Shown one piece after another: positions 1 to 8,604 of a stretch of DNA of 40,311 nt. How positions within the stretch are numbered: position 1 is the stretch's first letter; each line of letters starts with the position of its first letter. The notes beneath the pieces are model-generated. The model made no database searches. It worked only from the letters and a program-made list of their open reading frames with translations, and was not told where the DNA came from. Location of the stretch: positions 1 to 40,311 of the forward strand of contig JANYKZ010000074.1 in the NCBI GenBank assembly GCA_025361505.1. Direction: 5' to 3'. The position numbers and the translations under genes are program-made. This stretch comes from Coriobacteriia bacterium. GTDB taxonomy: Bacteria > Actinomycetota > Coriobacteriia > Anaerosomatales > PALSA-660.

Positions 1-1045
1 CCGAGCCGCGCACCGATGCCTGGTTGCGCGGCTCGGCGTTGGCCTTGCGCAGTTCCGAGACCATCTCGGTGAGCACGCTCTTGGCGTCGCCGACGATGGG
101 CACGTCCACGGCCTTGTTCTTGCCGATCTCGGCCGGGTCGATGTCGACGTGGATGACTTTGGCCTTGGACGCGAAAGCAGCCAGCTTGCCCGTCACCCGG
201 TCGTCGAAGCGGACGCCGACCGCGATGAGCAGGTCGGTCTCGGTGATCGCGTAGTTCGCGTACTTGGCGCCGTGCATGCCCGGCATGCCGAGTGAGAGGT
301 GGTGGTCCTCCGGGAAGACGCCCTTGCCCATCAGCGTCGCGACGACCGGGAGCTGCATCAACTCGGCGAGCTCCTTGAGCTCCTTCCAGGCACCCGAACC
401 CAGTACGCCGCCGCCGGCGTAGAGCAGCGGCTTGCGCGCCTTCGCGATCAGCTGGACCGCCTGCTTGATCTGCTTGGCGTGGCCGCGGTAGGTCGGCTTG
501 TATCCGGGCAGGTTGACGCTCTCGGGCCAGTGGTACTCGACGTCGCCCTTGCTCACGTCCGCCGGCACGTCGATCAGCACCGGGCCGGGACGGCCGGTCG
601 TCGCGATGTGGAAGGCCTCGGCGATCGTCTCGACGAGCTCGTTGGGGTCCTTGACCAGGTAGTTGTGCTTCGTGATCGGCAGCGTGATCCCCGTGATGTC
701 CGACTCCTGGAACGCGTCCGTCCCGATGACGGGCGTGGCGACCTGGGCCGTGAACACCACCATCGGGATCGAGTCCATGTACGCGTTGGCGATGCCGGTG
801 ATCGTGTTCGTCGCGCCGGGCCCGCTCGTGACGATCACAGCCGCCGCCTTGCCCGTGACGCGCGCGTAGCCGTCGGCCATGTGAACGGCGGCCTGCTCGT
901 GCCGCGGCAGCACGCTGCGGATCTTCGTGCTCTGGTCGAGCGCGTCGAAGATGTGGAGCGCAACGCCGCCGGGATAGCCGAACACCACCTCGACGCCCGC
1001 GTCCTCGAGCGCGCGGACGAGCGCCTGTCCTCCGTTCATCTTCAT
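1..1045 (-). CDS. ilvB: Acetolactate synthase large subunit, N-terminal part (runs off left edge)
   Basis: Catalytic subunit of acetolactate synthase, the ThDP enzyme that condenses pyruvate with pyruvate or 2-oxobutyrate in valine, leucine and isoleucine synthesis. The translation from ATG 1045 starts MKMNGGQALVRALEDAG and contains VVFGYPGGVALHIFDAL, the conserved LPRHEQAAVHMADGYAR with the catalytic Glu that activates ThDP, then TSGPGATNTITGIANAY and GTDAFQESDITGIT. The central domain begins with KPLLYAGGGV and VGVRFDDRVTGK follows. About 348 residues are present, roughly 60% of the usual 560-600; the ThDP/Mg binding C-terminus lies to the left of the window. A GGAGG ribosome site sits 7 nt before the ATG. 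It follows ilvD after 70 nt on the same strand, so it probably belongs to the same T-box-controlled transcript. The frame is open to base 2 without interruption. Confidence 0.95.
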   Translation of the reverse strand, partial: MKMNGGQALVRALEDAGVEVVFGYPGGVALHIFDALDQSTKIRSVLPRHEQAAVHMADGYARVTGKAAAVIVTSGPGATNTITGIANAYMDSIPMVVFTAQVATPVIGTDAFQESDITGITLPITKHNYLVKDPNELVETIAEAFHIATTGRPGPVLIDVPADVSKGDVEYHWPESVNLPGYKPTYRGHAKQIKQAVQLIAKARKPLLYAGGGVLGSGAWKELKELAELMQLPVVATLMGKGVFPEDHHLSLGMPGMHGAKYANYAITETDLLIAVGVRFDDRVTGKLAAFASKAKVIHVDIDPAEIGKNKAVDVPIVGDAKSVLTEMVSELRKANAEPRNQASVRGS

Positions 1046-1115
1046 GCCGTCACCTCCCTGGTCTGGTCGTACGCGCGGAAGCGCGCTGATGCGTGCGTGT
1101 GGTCGCCCGTCGGGC

Positions 1116-2780
1116 TCATCCGAGGATCGCCCCCCTGTCGGCACTGGAGACCTGCGCCGCGTAGCGGGCAAGGTACCCGGTCGTGACACGGGGCGCAGGC
1201 GCCGCCCAGGCCGCGCGCCGCGCCGCCAGCTCTTCCTCGCAGCGGAGCAGGTTCAGCGTGCCGGCGTCGATGTCGAGTTCGATGGGGTCACCTTCGTGGA
1301 CCAGCCCGATCGTGCCGCCCAGGGCCGCCTCGGGAGAGACGTGGCCGATCGCGGGGCCCTTGGTCGCCCCGGAGAAGCGGCCGTCGGTGATGAGCGCGAC
1401 GCTGGTCGACAGCCCCATCCCGGAGATGGCGCTCGTGGGGGTGAGCATCTCGCGCATGCCGGGACCGCCGCTCGGGCCCTCGTAGCGTATGACCACCACG
1501 TCGCCGGAGACGATCCTCCCGCCGAGGATGGCCGCGACGGCGTCCTCCTCGCAGTCGAAGACACGCGCGGGACCGGTGTGCTGCCGCATCTCAGCGGAGA
1601 CCGCCGACTGCTTCACGACAGCGCCGTCGGGGGCCAGGTTGCCGCGCATGACGCGCAGGCCGCCCGCGGCCGCGTACGGGGAGGAGATCGGATGGATGAC
1701 CGCGGCGTCGCGCACGGACGCCTTCGCGAGCGTGGCGGAGAGCGGCTGCCCGGTCACCGTAAGGACGTCGCCGTCGACGAGCCCGGCCTCGGCCAGCTCG
1801 GCCATGATCGCGGGGATGCCTCCGGCCGCGTGCAGGTCCTGCATGTGGTAGTCGCTGGCGGGCGAGATCCGAACCAAATTCGGGGTGTGGGCGCTGACGG
1901 CGGCCCAGTCGTCGAGCGTGATGTCCGCGCCCGCCTCGTGTGCGATCGCGGTGAGGTGGAGCACGGTGTTCGACGAGCCGCCGAAGGCCATGTCGAGTGC
2001 CATGGCGTTGCGCACGGCGGCGGGCGTCATGATCTGTCGCGCGGTGATGCCGCGCTCGAGAAGCTCCATGATCCTCATGCCCGCGTGCTTGGCGAGGCGC
2101 AGGCGCTCGGAGTAGACGGCGGGGATCGTGCCGTTGCCCGGCAGGGCCATGCCGATCGCCTCGGTCAGGCAGTTCATGGAGTTGGCGGTGAACAGACCCG
2201 CGCACGACCCGCAGGTCGGGCAGGCGTCGTTCTCCAGCTCGCAGAGCTGCTCGTCGGTCATCTGACCGGCGGCGTGCTTCCCGACCGCGGTGAAGACGGT
2301 GTCGAGGTCGACGTCCTTGCCGCCATGCCGACCCGCGAGCATCGGCCCGCCCGACACGACGATCGCCGGGATGTCGAGGCGCGCCGCGGCCATGAGCATA
2401 CCCGGCACGACCTTGTCGCAGTTCGGGATCAGCACCATCGCGTCGAAGGCGTGCGCCTGGACGACCAGCTCGACGGAGTCGGCGATGACCTCGCGGCTCG
2501 CCAGCGAGTAGCGCATGCCGGCGTGGTTCATGGCGATGCCGTCGCAGATGCCGATCGTGGAGAACTCGAGCGGCGTGCCGCCGGCCATGCGGATGCCCGC
2601 CTTGACGGCGTCGGCCACGTTGCGCAGGCCGAGATGGCCCGGGATGACCTCATTGGCGGAGTTGACCACGGCGACGAGCGGCCGCGCGATCTCCTCGTCG
2701 GTGAGGCCGTCAGCCTTCAGGAGGCTGCGATGAGGAGCCTGTGAAGGCCCCGTCTTCATGCGGTCGCTGCGCAGTTCCAT
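1116..2780 (-). CDS. ilvD: Dihydroxy-acid dehydratase
   Basis: Iron-sulfur dehydratase that converts 2,3-dihydroxy-isovalerate and dihydroxy-methylvalerate to the 2-oxo acids, the penultimate step to valine and isoleucine. The 554-residue product is of normal family length. It shows the ilvD/edd signatures: [11 protein letters not shown] and the cluster-binding [19 protein letters not shown], followed by [12 protein letters not shown], and the C-terminal [16 protein letters not shown] and [16 protein letters not shown]. The ATG at 2780 ([11 protein letters not shown]) is favoured because AAGGG lies 7 nt upstream; a second in-frame ATG is seven codons on. The long leader in front (2781 to about 3270) carries a T-box, so expression should respond to aminoacylation of a branched-chain tRNA. 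ilvB follows downstream. Confidence 0.97.
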   Translation of the reverse strand: MELRSDRMKTGPSQAPHRSLLKADGLTDEEIARPLVAVVNSANEVIPGHLGLRNVADAVKAGIRMAGGTPLEFSTIGICDGIAMNHAGMRYSLASREVIADSVELVVQAHAFDAMVLIPNCDKVVPGMLMAAARLDIPAIVVSGGPMLAGRHGGKDVDLDTVFTAVGKHAAGQMTDEQLCELENDACPTCGSCAGLFTANSMNCLTEAIGMALPGNGTIPAVYSERLRLAKHAGMRIMELLERGITARQIMTPAAVRNAMALDMAFGGSSNTVLHLTAIAHEAGADITLDDWAAVSAHTPNLVRISPASDYHMQDLHAAGGIPAIMAELAEAGLVDGDVLTVTGQPLSATLAKASVRDAAVIHPISSPYAAAGGLRVMRGNLAPDGAVVKQSAVSAEMRQHTGPARVFDCEEDAVAAILGGRIVSGDVVVIRYEGPSGGPGMREMLTPTSAISGMGLSTSVALITDGRFSGATKGPAIGHVSPEAALGGTIGLVHEGDPIELDIDAGTLNLLRCEEELAARRAAWAAPAPRVTTGYLARYAAQVSSADRGAILG

Positions 2781-2792
2781 CCCACAACCCTT

Positions 2793-2924
2793 CGCCTGTA
2801 GGCGTCAGGGTGTGACAGGAGCGCCACCACCGCACGAGGGTGTGAGTCGAGAAGAGTGGAGCCGATGGGCTCCGGGGTTCGGCCGACGGCTTGGGAGTCA
2901 GGCCGCGGAACGCAAAAACCGCGG
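2793..2924 (-). other. Hairpin-rich untranslated segment between T-box terminator and ilvD
   Basis: Between the T-box terminator and the ilvD start are three further inverted repeats and no plausible gene: CCGCGG at 2903-2908 and 2919-2924, GGAGCC/GGCTCC at 2858-2873, and CGCC/GGCG at 2793-2804 immediately before the ribosome site. They could affect mRNA stability or translation. Nothing in the sequence shows a specific function. Confidence 0.4.
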
Positions 2925-3262
2925 AAAAGGACAGACTCCGTCCCCGGCCAGGGACGAGAGATCATGCCTCCCGCGGTACCACCCCGATTGGCGCCCCGCG
3001 TCGCCGCTCCCGTCGCGAGCATCGCGAAGGAAGCGGACCTGAGAAGCGCCCACTCGTGCGGCTGGTAACGGTGCCACACCGATCCGGCGTACTTGTCGCT
3101 GCCCCGGGCGAAGATCGTCCGCCGACTCGGGTCAGTCCCGTTCTTCCGGATGGCTCAGGGGCCAGATTCGAAGCGTCCCGCACCGGGTTCCCACTGTCCC
3201 CGGCTCTCTGTTGCTGGGATTTGCCTCTACTACTCCCCGTCATAGCCTGATGCCATGTTCGA
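2920..3262 (-). promoter_or_regulatory. T-box leader upstream of ilvD
   Basis: The minus strand carries the T-box core GGGGTGGTACCGCG (2972-2985), which pairs with the CCA end of uncharged tRNA. Upstream lies a stem I-like region with AGAGAGCCGGGG and GTGGGAACCCGGT (about 3180-3210), then GAATCTGGCCCCTGAGCC, where the specifier loop is expected (about 3151-3168). ATC (Ile) or CTG (Leu) can be read there; I cannot decide without folding. Just after the T-box a competing terminator fits: CGTCCC (2951-2956) against GGGACG (2939-2944), flanked by CTC/GAG, then TCTGTCCTTTT. T-boxes in front of ilv genes usually sense Ile or Leu tRNA. Confidence 0.9.
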
Positions 3263-3271
3263 TTGGGCGAG

Positions 3272-3301
3272 AGTATAGACGACGCCGGCGGCGCCACACA
3301 A
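3272..3301 (-). promoter_or_regulatory. Promoter of the ilvD T-box transcript
   Basis: On the minus strand TTGTGT (3296-3301) and TATACT (3272-3277) are 18 bp apart, close to the housekeeping sigma consensus. Transcription would start near 3265, just before the T-box stem I. The site lies in the gap to the divergent GGDEF gene. Confidence 0.6.
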
Positions 3302-3332
3302 CCACGAAGGTCGCGTTCCGAAGGGCCGCCCG

Positions 3333-4304
3333 GTGGCATACACTCCCACCAACCCGGGAATCCTCCCGACGCGATGCCCCGACGGGACGCAGATGGCACC
3401 GAACCGCCTCGCCGATCTCGATATCGACGATCTGATCGAGCCGATCACCGCGACGCTCGAGGCCCACCCCTCGGTGGTCCTCGTGATCTCCGTCGCCGCT
3501 ACGCTGGGGGCCGCCTGGATCGACCGGGCAAGCGGCTCCGAGCTGTCGCTCGCCGCGCTCTATCTGGGTCCGGTCGCCCTCATCGCGTGGTTCTTCGGCC
3601 GGACGCCGGGGCGGGCCTGGTGCCTGCTGGTCGGGGCCGCGAGCCTGCTCGCCGAGATGACCACGCCCGGCACGGCGACCGCTCCGACCGTCGTCGCTTG
3701 GAACACTGCGGCCGTCATGATGCTGTCCCTTGTGGTCGTCGAGGTCCTCACGCGTCTCCACCGGTCGCTTGAGATCGAACGCGACCTCGCGCGCACCGAC
3801 ACGCTGACGGGCGTGGCGAACACGCGCAGCTTCAAGGAACTCGCGGAGGCGGAGCTGGAGCGCGCGCGCCGCTACGGCAGGACGTTCACCTTGGCCTCGC
3901 TGGACCTCGACCACTTCAAGAGCGTGAACGACACCCTCGGCCATGCGGCCGGAGACCGCCTGCTCCACGACGTGGGCCAGGCCGTCCGCCGGAGGCTGCG
4001 CAAGGTCGACATCGTGGCGCGCGTCGGCGGTGACGAGTTCGTCGTGCTCCTTCCCGAGACCGACGCGGCAGCGGCAGGCGTCGCCCTCGACCACGTCCGG
4101 GAGGCCCTGCGTACCGTCACCGACGGCTACGGCTCCGAGGTCACCGCGTCGTTCGGCGCGGTGACCTTCGTCTCGCCCCCGAACTCGGTGGAGGAGATGC
4201 TGCAGCTCGCCGACGTGGCGATGTACCAGGCGAAGAACGCCGGCCGCGACCGCATCGAGTCGATGACGATCTCGCGGGAGCCGAAGCCCCCTTCGATCGA
4301 CTAG
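3333..4304 (+). CDS. Membrane-associated diguanylate cyclase (GGDEF)
   Basis: Predicted to make cyclic di-GMP from two GTP. After a soluble N-terminus there are hydrophobic stretches at about residues 48-62, 73-90, 96-108 and 121-139, then a short linker and a GGDEF domain from about residue 151 to 315. Visible motifs are [10 protein letters not shown] (156-165), [10 protein letters not shown] (191-200) and an intact GGDEF (232-236). RKVD (223-226) lies five residues before it, exactly where the inhibitory I-site RxxD sits, so product inhibition is likely. The chosen GTG start has AAGGG 7 nt upstream; ATG 3393 is an alternative that would drop 20 residues. It is transcribed away from ilvD and converges on the isocitrate-dehydrogenase-like gene, overlapping it by 4 nt at the stops. 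No EAL domain is present. The sensor input is unknown. Confidence 0.93.
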   Translation: MAYTPTNPGILPTRCPDGTQMAPNRLADLDIDDLIEPITATLEAHPSVVLVISVAATLGAAWIDRASGSELSLAALYLGPVALIAWFFGRTPGRAWCLLVGAASLLAEMTTPGTATAPTVVAWNTAAVMMLSLVVVEVLTRLHRSLEIERDLARTDTLTGVANTRSFKELAEAELERARRYGRTFTLASLDLDHFKSVNDTLGHAAGDRLLHDVGQAVRRRLRKVDIVARVGGDEFVVLLPETDAAAAGVALDHVREALRTVTDGYGSEVTASFGAVTFVSPPNSVEEMLQLADVAMYQAKNAGRDRIESMTISREPKPPSID

Positions 4305-5392
4305 AACTCTGCGATCAGCGCGTCCGCGTAGGCCTGCGTCCCTACGGAGCCCGCCGTGCTGCCGGTGACGGAGCGCCTGATGTCGTAGGTGACCTTCTCG
4401 CCGGCGCCGATGACCTTCCGCACGGCCGAGAGGATGCTGTCGGCCGCGTCCTTCTCTCCGAGGTGCTTGAGCATCAGCGTGGCCGAGAGGATCTCGGCGG
4501 TGGGGTTGGCCATGTCCTTCCCCGCGTACTTGGGCGCCGAGCCGTGGGTGGGCTCGAACACCGCGCAGTCGACGCCGATGTTGGCTCCCATCGCGATGCC
4601 CAGCCCGCCGATGAGCCCGGCGGCGAGGTCGGAGACTATGTCACCGTAGAGGTTCGGGAGCACGAGCACATCCCACCACTCGGGGTGCAGCACGAGCTGC
4701 ATGCAGGTGGCGTCCACGATGTAGTCCTCGAACTCGATCCCGCTGTCCGCGTACTCCGCGGCGACCTCACGGGCGACCCTGAGGAACAGCCCGTCGGAGT
4801 GCTTGAGGATGTTCGCCTTATGCACCGCCGTGACCTTCTTGCGGCCGTTCGCGATCGCGTAGTCGAAGGCGTAGCGCACGATGCGCTGCGTCCCGGAGAT
4901 CGAGATAGGCTTCAGCGAGATGCCGGAGTCGGGTTTGATGATGCCGGCGCCCTTGGCGGCCGCGAACTCGATCAGCTCGCGGGCCGCGTCGCTGCCCTCG
5001 GCGAACTCGATGCCTGCGTAGAGGTCCTCGGTGTTCTCGCGAACGATGACGATGTCGATGTCGTCGTAGCGCGCTCCGCTTCCCTTGATCGAGAACGCGG
5101 GACGCAGACACACGTAGAGATCGAGTTCCTTGCGGATCGCGACGTTGACCGAGCGGAAGCCGCCGCCGACGGGCGTGGTGATCGGACCCTTGATCGCGAC
5201 CTTGTTACGGCGGATCGACTCGAGCACGTGCCCGGGCAGCGGCGTGCCGTACTTCTCGACCACACCCGCGCCGGCATCCACGACGTCCCACTCGATGTCG
5301 ACGCCGGTAGCCTCGACGACACGGCGCATTGCGCTCGTCAGTTCGGGACCGATGCCGTCGCCGGGGATGAGGGTCACGGTGTGCTTGGCCAT
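4301..5392 (-). CDS. Isocitrate dehydrogenase-like beta-decarboxylating dehydrogenase
   Basis: Member of the isocitrate/isopropylmalate dehydrogenase family, 363 residues, the short form. It has [11 protein letters not shown] at the N-terminus, [17 protein letters not shown] for the metal and [15 protein letters not shown] near the cofactor. The substrate helix reads [20 protein letters not shown] (79-98), with Ser81, Asn83, Arg87 and Arg97 in the positions that bind isocitrate in E. coli Icd (Ser113, Asn115, Arg119, Arg129). Isopropylmalate dehydrogenases have a different helix there, so isocitrate is the better guess. The Lys-Tyr in APKYAG and Tyr/Arg in VTYDIRR match NADP-type determinants of E. 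coli Icd. ATG 5392 has GAGGAG 8 nt before it, inside a small palindrome. Together with the synthase and aconitase-like genes at 13.8-16.8 kb it could form an oxidative route to 2-oxoglutarate. Homoisocitrate or isopropylmalate activity is not excluded. Confidence 0.88.
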   Translation of the reverse strand: MAKHTVTLIPGDGIGPELTSAMRRVVEATGVDIEWDVVDAGAGVVEKYGTPLPGHVLESIRRNKVAIKGPITTPVGGGFRSVNVAIRKELDLYVCLRPAFSIKGSGARYDDIDIVIVRENTEDLYAGIEFAEGSDAARELIEFAAAKGAGIIKPDSGISLKPISISGTQRIVRYAFDYAIANGRKKVTAVHKANILKHSDGLFLRVAREVAAEYADSGIEFEDYIVDATCMQLVLHPEWWDVLVLPNLYGDIVSDLAAGLIGGLGIAMGANIGVDCAVFEPTHGSAPKYAGKDMANPTAEILSATLMLKHLGEKDAADSILSAVRKVIGAGEKVTYDIRRSVTGSTAGSVGTQAYADALIAEF

Positions 5393-5462
5393 GGAGGAGG
5401 CTCCTCGAGTCGGATGCGTTCAGGAAGCGGATGCGCGCGTACACGCGCGGATACGCATTGTA
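5393..5462 (-). promoter_or_regulatory. 5' region of the isocitrate dehydrogenase-like gene
   Basis: A good -10 hexamer TACAAT lies at 5457-5462 on the minus strand, without a convincing -35. Downstream of it is the inverted repeat CGCGCGT-AC-ACGCGCG (5434-5449), and the ribosome site GAGGAG (5401-5406) faces complementary CTCCTC (5393-5399 region). These could be an operator and a translation-limiting hairpin; this is inference. Confidence 0.35.
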
Positions 5463-5481
5463 GAACACCATCCGGTGCGCG

Positions 5482-5832
5482 CTAGCGGATCACCCAGGCG
5501 GGCCCGTCCGTCGCGGCCAACCGGGCACGCCACAGCTCCTCGAGAAGGCGAGTCTCCTCAGCGGCGTCCGCGGCAGGGTCGTCCGACGGCTCGAGCGTGT
5601 CGAGCACCTCGAACACGAACGCCTCGGGACCGTCCTCGGACCATGCGCGCTGCAGGTCGCGACAACGCTCGCGCCCGAGTTCAAGGCTGAAACGATGGCG
5701 GTTGAGGATGCCGGGCAGGTTGAGGCTCGATCCGAGGAAGTAGCCACCCGTGACCGTGTCGAGGACGCGGTAGACACCCGCGGGCGGAGGAGTCTGCTTG
5801 TACGCGCGCAGAAGTTGCTTGCGATCAGTCAC
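5482..5832 (-). CDS. GIY-YIG nuclease family protein
   Basis: Small protein of 116 residues with the motif GVYRVLDTVTGGYFLGSSLN, which is the GIY-YIG core in the diverged form GVY...YFLG. It continues with LPGILNRHRFSLELG and FEVLDTLEP, as in the stand-alone GIY-YIG proteins common in bacterial genomes whose substrates are mostly unknown. The GTG start at 5832 overlaps the TGA stop of the upstream dus gene (GTGA), so translation is probably coupled and the long N-terminal extension of the open frame into dus is not used. No second domain or HNH motif is present. Whether it cuts DNA is not known. Confidence 0.8.
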   Translation of the reverse strand: MTDRKQLLRAYKQTPPPAGVYRVLDTVTGGYFLGSSLNLPGILNRHRFSLELGRERCRDLQRAWSEDGPEAFVFEVLDTLEPSDDPAADAAEETRLLEELWRARLAATDGPAWVIR

Positions 5833-6860
5833 AGCGACGCCCCCTCGAGCCAGGCCGGATCGTCCCCGCGCTCCAGGCAGGCGCGGTACTCGAGCAGCAT
5901 GTCGTCCATCTCGCGGTGGCTCGCCACCTCGTTGGCGCGGCGGCGGACCGTGGTCGCACCGGGCATGCCCGTGATGTACCACGCGACGTGCTTCCTCATC
6001 CGCGCGAAGGCGTTCTCGCCGCCGAACGCGACGAGCGCGGCGGCGTGCTCGCGCGCCATGTCGATCCGCTCGAAGGCGGTGGGAGGATCGAGCTCCTCAC
6101 CACGGTCGAGGAGAGCGCGGGCCTCCCGGAAGATCCATGGATTCCCCTGCGCCCCGCGCGCGACCATCACGGCGTCCACCCCGCATCGATCGAGCATCGC
6201 CTGGGCGTCGGCGGCGCAGAAGACGTCCCCGCTGCCGATCACCGGGACTCCCACGGCCGCCTTCACCTCGGCTATGACCTTCCAGTCGGCCGGCCCGCGG
6301 TAGAACTGGTCCCGTGTGCGGCCGTGGACCGTGATGGCCCCGGCGCCCGCATCCTCCATCGCCTGCGCGAACGCGACGGCGTTGAGTTCACCGTCGCTCC
6401 ATCCCTTGCGGAACTTCACGGTCACCGGCACGCCTGATGCGCCGGCGACGCGCCGCACGATCTCGGCTGCCAGCACCGGCGTGCGCATCAGCGCGCTGCC
6501 CTCCCCTTTCGAGACCACCTTCGTCACCGGGCAGCCCATGTTGATGTCGATGCACGCGACGTCCGCTCCGTGACGCTCGACGATGCCGCGCGCCTGCTCG
6601 GCCATGATGTCGGGGTCCGCTCCGAAGAGCTGGACGGCGCACGGCACCTCTTCAGGAGCGAAGGTCAGCAGCGCCTTCGACACGTGGCCGTCGGGGTTGT
6701 AGTGCAGGCCCTTCGCGCTGACCATCTCGGTGAAGGTCAGCCCCGCGCCCATCCGCTTGCAGATCGCGCGGAAGGGGGCTTCCGTGATGCCGGCCATGGG
6801 GCCGAGCACGACGTTGCCGGCGGCGAGGATCGCACGCATGTCCGCCTGAGGTGTTGTCAT
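5829..6860 (-). CDS. dusB: tRNA-dihydrouridine synthase, DusB-like
   Basis: FMN-dependent reductase that converts uridine to dihydrouridine in tRNA. From ATG 6860 the product is 343 residues, normal for the family. It shows GPMAGITEAPFR at the N-terminus of the barrel, CAVQLFGADP, then DINMGCPVTKVVSKGEGSAL with the catalytic Cys, VTVKFRKGW, the FMN-phosphate region ITVHGRTRDQFYRG, PVIGSGDV and VMVARGAQGNPWIF. These fit the bacterial DusB group. The open frame continues upstream to 7181, but that part is in another gene's territory and has no domain. The stop codon overlaps the start of the GIY-YIG gene by 4 nt. dusB is adjacent to fis or lysS in some genomes, which is not the case here. Confidence 0.93.
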   Translation of the reverse strand: MTTPQADMRAILAAGNVVLGPMAGITEAPFRAICKRMGAGLTFTEMVSAKGLHYNPDGHVSKALLTFAPEEVPCAVQLFGADPDIMAEQARGIVERHGADVACIDINMGCPVTKVVSKGEGSALMRTPVLAAEIVRRVAGASGVPVTVKFRKGWSDGELNAVAFAQAMEDAGAGAITVHGRTRDQFYRGPADWKVIAEVKAAVGVPVIGSGDVFCAADAQAMLDRCGVDAVMVARGAQGNPWIFREARALLDRGEELDPPTAFERIDMAREHAAALVAFGGENAFARMRKHVAWYITGMPGATTVRRRANEVASHREMDDMLLEYRACLERGDDPAWLEGASL

Positions 6861-6898
6861 GCCCCGATGATAGTCCGCGACGACACGCGAGGTCGCCG

Positions 6899-7201
6899 TC
6901 AGACCTCGTAGTCGCACATCGTCCGGTCGATGCGCAGCGCCACCGTGGACTCGGCGACCGCGACGTGATCGGGGTGCGCCATGTAGGCGTCGAGCGCCTG
7001 GCGGTCGGCGAACTCCGAGTAGAGCGCGACGTCGGCCGAGGCGGACGTTCGGCTGAAGTCGATGCCGACCTCGAGCCTGAGGAGCCCGGGAACCAGGCCC
7101 TCGAGCGCCTCGAGGCGCCTCTTGATCTCGGCGGCGTTCTCCGCGGCTGTCCGACCCTCCGCGAACGGCTGGAGCTTCCATACGACGATGTGCCTGATCA
7201 C
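6899..7201 (-). CDS. Dabb (stress-responsive A/B barrel) domain protein
   Basis: Protein of 100 residues with the pattern of the dimeric alpha/beta barrel Dabb family: IRHIVVWKL at the start, a helix with IKRRLEALEGLVPGL, LEVGIDF, then DVALYSEFADRQALDAYMAHPDH. The function of most such bacterial proteins is unknown; they often behave as small dimers. The GTG start at 7201 is preceded by AAGGAG with 6 nt spacing, which decides against the longer open frame that begins at 7303. It lies upstream of dusB on the same strand with a 38 nt gap. Confidence 0.85.
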   Translation of the reverse strand: MIRHIVVWKLQPFAEGRTAAENAAEIKRRLEALEGLVPGLLRLEVGIDFSRTSASADVALYSEFADRQALDAYMAHPDHVAVAESTVALRIDRTMCDYEV

Positions 7202-7235
7202 GTGCGCTCCTTCGGATCGGGGGCGCCGCAGGATC

Positions 7236-7697
7236 CTAGATCCACCTGCGGACGCGCGTCTTGTAGTCGGTGTACGGGGTGCCGAACAGGTCGCCGAGAA
7301 CATGCTCTTCCGGTTCGATCTGGAACCGATCGATGTAGAGGACGAACAGCGGCGTGAGAGCCAGCGCCACGGGGTTCCACAGATACACCGCCCATGCGAG
7401 CAGGACCAGAAGGTCGCCCAGATAGATCGGGTTGCGCGTGACGCGGTAGACGCCCGTCGAGACGAACCTGCACGCCCGGCCGGGGTGGATAGGATCGACG
7501 GTCGTCCTCGCGCGGATCAACGACGCCGCGCCCGCGAGCTCGACGACGAGACCGGCGGCGGCGAGCATGAGCGCCGCGCCGGTCCGAACCATGCCGGGAG
7601 CGTGCGGAACGGGGACCAGCCGGACCGCCCCGTACATCACCGCGGCCAGGACCAGCGTCACGATCGGGGGCGGGACCCTAGTCTCGAGGAAACTCAT
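7236..7697 (-). CDS. Isoprenylcysteine carboxyl methyltransferase/PEMT-family membrane protein
   Basis: Membrane protein of 153 residues with hydrophobic helices at about 10-27, 38-60, 92-110 and 112-122. The signature GVYRVTRNPIYLGDLL (83-98) and the C-terminal EPEEHVLGDLFG and YTDYKTRVRRWI are those of the ICMT/phospholipid methyltransferase superfamily, which binds S-adenosylmethionine near the RNP-Y and E-E motifs. The acceptor in bacteria of this type is unknown; prenylated cysteine is not expected. A GGAGG ribosome site precedes ATG 7697. The 35 nt gap to the next gene suggests co-transcription with the Dabb gene. Confidence 0.85.
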   Translation of the reverse strand: MSFLETRVPPPIVTLVLAAVMYGAVRLVPVPHAPGMVRTGAALMLAAAGLVVELAGAASLIRARTTVDPIHPGRACRFVSTGVYRVTRNPIYLGDLLVLLAWAVYLWNPVALALTPLFVLYIDRFQIEPEEHVLGDLFGTPYTDYKTRVRRWI

Positions 7698-7786
7698 CGT
7701 CCTCCTGCGGGCAAGCGGGGAACGTTCAGCGGATGAAGCGTAGCCGCCCGCGCGCCGTTTGTCAGGTTCCGCCTCGGACGACGAAC

Positions 7787-7810
7787 AGGGCGACCCCGAA
7801 GGGCCGCCCT
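7787..7810 (-). terminator. Hairpin after the cold-shock gene
   Basis: AGGGCGACCC and GGGCCGCCCT form a near-perfect stem with one mismatch and a CGAA tetraloop, 33 nt after the cold-shock stop. No long T tract follows on either strand, so termination efficiency is uncertain. Confidence 0.55.
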
Positions 7811-7843
7811 GATCTCAATCAGTCACGCGAGTGCAAGTGCGAA

Positions 7844-8047
7844 CTAAAGTGCGCGCACCTGGGTCGCCTGCTGCTTGCCGTTCTGGCCAGTGGCTTCCGT
7901 GAAGGAAACGGCCTGACCCTCGTCGAGGGTCTTGAAGCCCTCGGTCTGGATCTCGCTGAAGTGGACGAACAGATCGTCGCCACCCTCGCGCTCGATGAAG
8001 CCGTAACCCTTGTCGGCGTTAAACCACTTGACTTTGCCTTCTGCCAT
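7844..8047 (-). CDS. Cold-shock protein (CspA family)
   Basis: Single OB-fold nucleic-acid-binding protein of 67 residues, an RNA chaperone. It starts [19 protein letters not shown] and contains both RNP motifs, KGYGFIER (RNP1) and DLFVHFSEI (RNP2), followed by [19 protein letters not shown]. An in-frame ATG four codons earlier sits directly against the purine-rich AAGAGG, too close for use, so ATG 8047 is chosen with AGAGG 12 nt upstream, somewhat long. The gene has its own promoter and a 5' untranslated region of about 110 nt, as is usual for cold-shock genes, and a hairpin downstream, so it is likely monocistronic. Confidence 0.95.
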   Translation of the reverse strand: MAEGKVKWFNADKGYGFIEREGGDDLFVHFSEIQTEGFKTLDEGQAVSFTEATGQNGKQQATQVRAL

Positions 8048-8161
8048 GAAAATAACCATCCTCTTCTTGTCCCCGAGGGGACAAAACAAACGGCGTGACT
8101 GCTCCGCATGAATGCGGCTTGTCACGTCGCAATCCCGAGCCCCTATGGCTCGCGTGGTGGA

Positions 8162-8191
8162 AGTATAGCACGCGTCCACGCTACGTGCCGA
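8162..8191 (-). promoter_or_regulatory. Promoter of the cold-shock gene
   Basis: TATACT (8162-8167) is a strong -10; TCGGCA (8186-8191), 18 bp upstream, is a moderate -35. Transcription would begin near 8155 and give a long untranslated leader before the ATG at 8047. Confidence 0.55.
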
Positions 8192-8210
8192 AACCCGCAA
8201 CAGGGCCCGT

Positions 8211-8522
8211 TCAGTCGCGCCGGTCGGGCTCCGGGATTGCGAACCTGCTCTCCATCCACCTGTCGAACGGGATGACGACAAGGAGCCCTCCGACCACGCC
8301 GAGGACGGCCCCAAGGGGCAGTCCCTGCAGCCTGAAGCCGAGCAACACGAGCGGGACGACGACGATCGCGGCCGCCCCCGGGACCGCGACCCAGTAGAAC
8401 CAGCGGTGCGCGAACCGGAGCTTCGCGCCGCACAGCGGGCAGGACAGCTTGCCGAGTGGCGCCTGGAAGTACAGGCGCCACGTCAGCGCGAACCGACCGC
8501 CACATTCAGGACAGGTGATCAC
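8211..8522 (-). CDS. Zinc-ribbon, two-helix membrane protein of unknown function
   Basis: Protein of 103 residues. Near the N-terminus are two CxxC knuckles, CPECGG and CPLCGA, about 25 residues apart, a typical four-Cys zinc ribbon. Two hydrophobic helices follow (about 43-62 and 67-85), then a charged tail IPEPDRRD. The GTG start at 8522 has GGGAGG about 9 nt upstream; a TTG 30 nt earlier has no ribosome site. I do not recognise a family with known function. Similar small ribbon-plus-helices proteins are common and poorly characterised. Confidence 0.7.
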   Translation of the reverse strand: MITCPECGGRFALTWRLYFQAPLGKLSCPLCGAKLRFAHRWFYWVAVPGAAAIVVVPLVLLGFRLQGLPLGAVLGVVGGLLVVIPFDRWMESRFAIPEPDRRD

Positions 8523-8604
8523 AGCCCCGCTCCCTCCCCTACGGCCCGACAACGGCCCTTGGCCTCTCGGGCGACCCGACCTTGGCGCGACAGACGCTCA
8601 CGTA

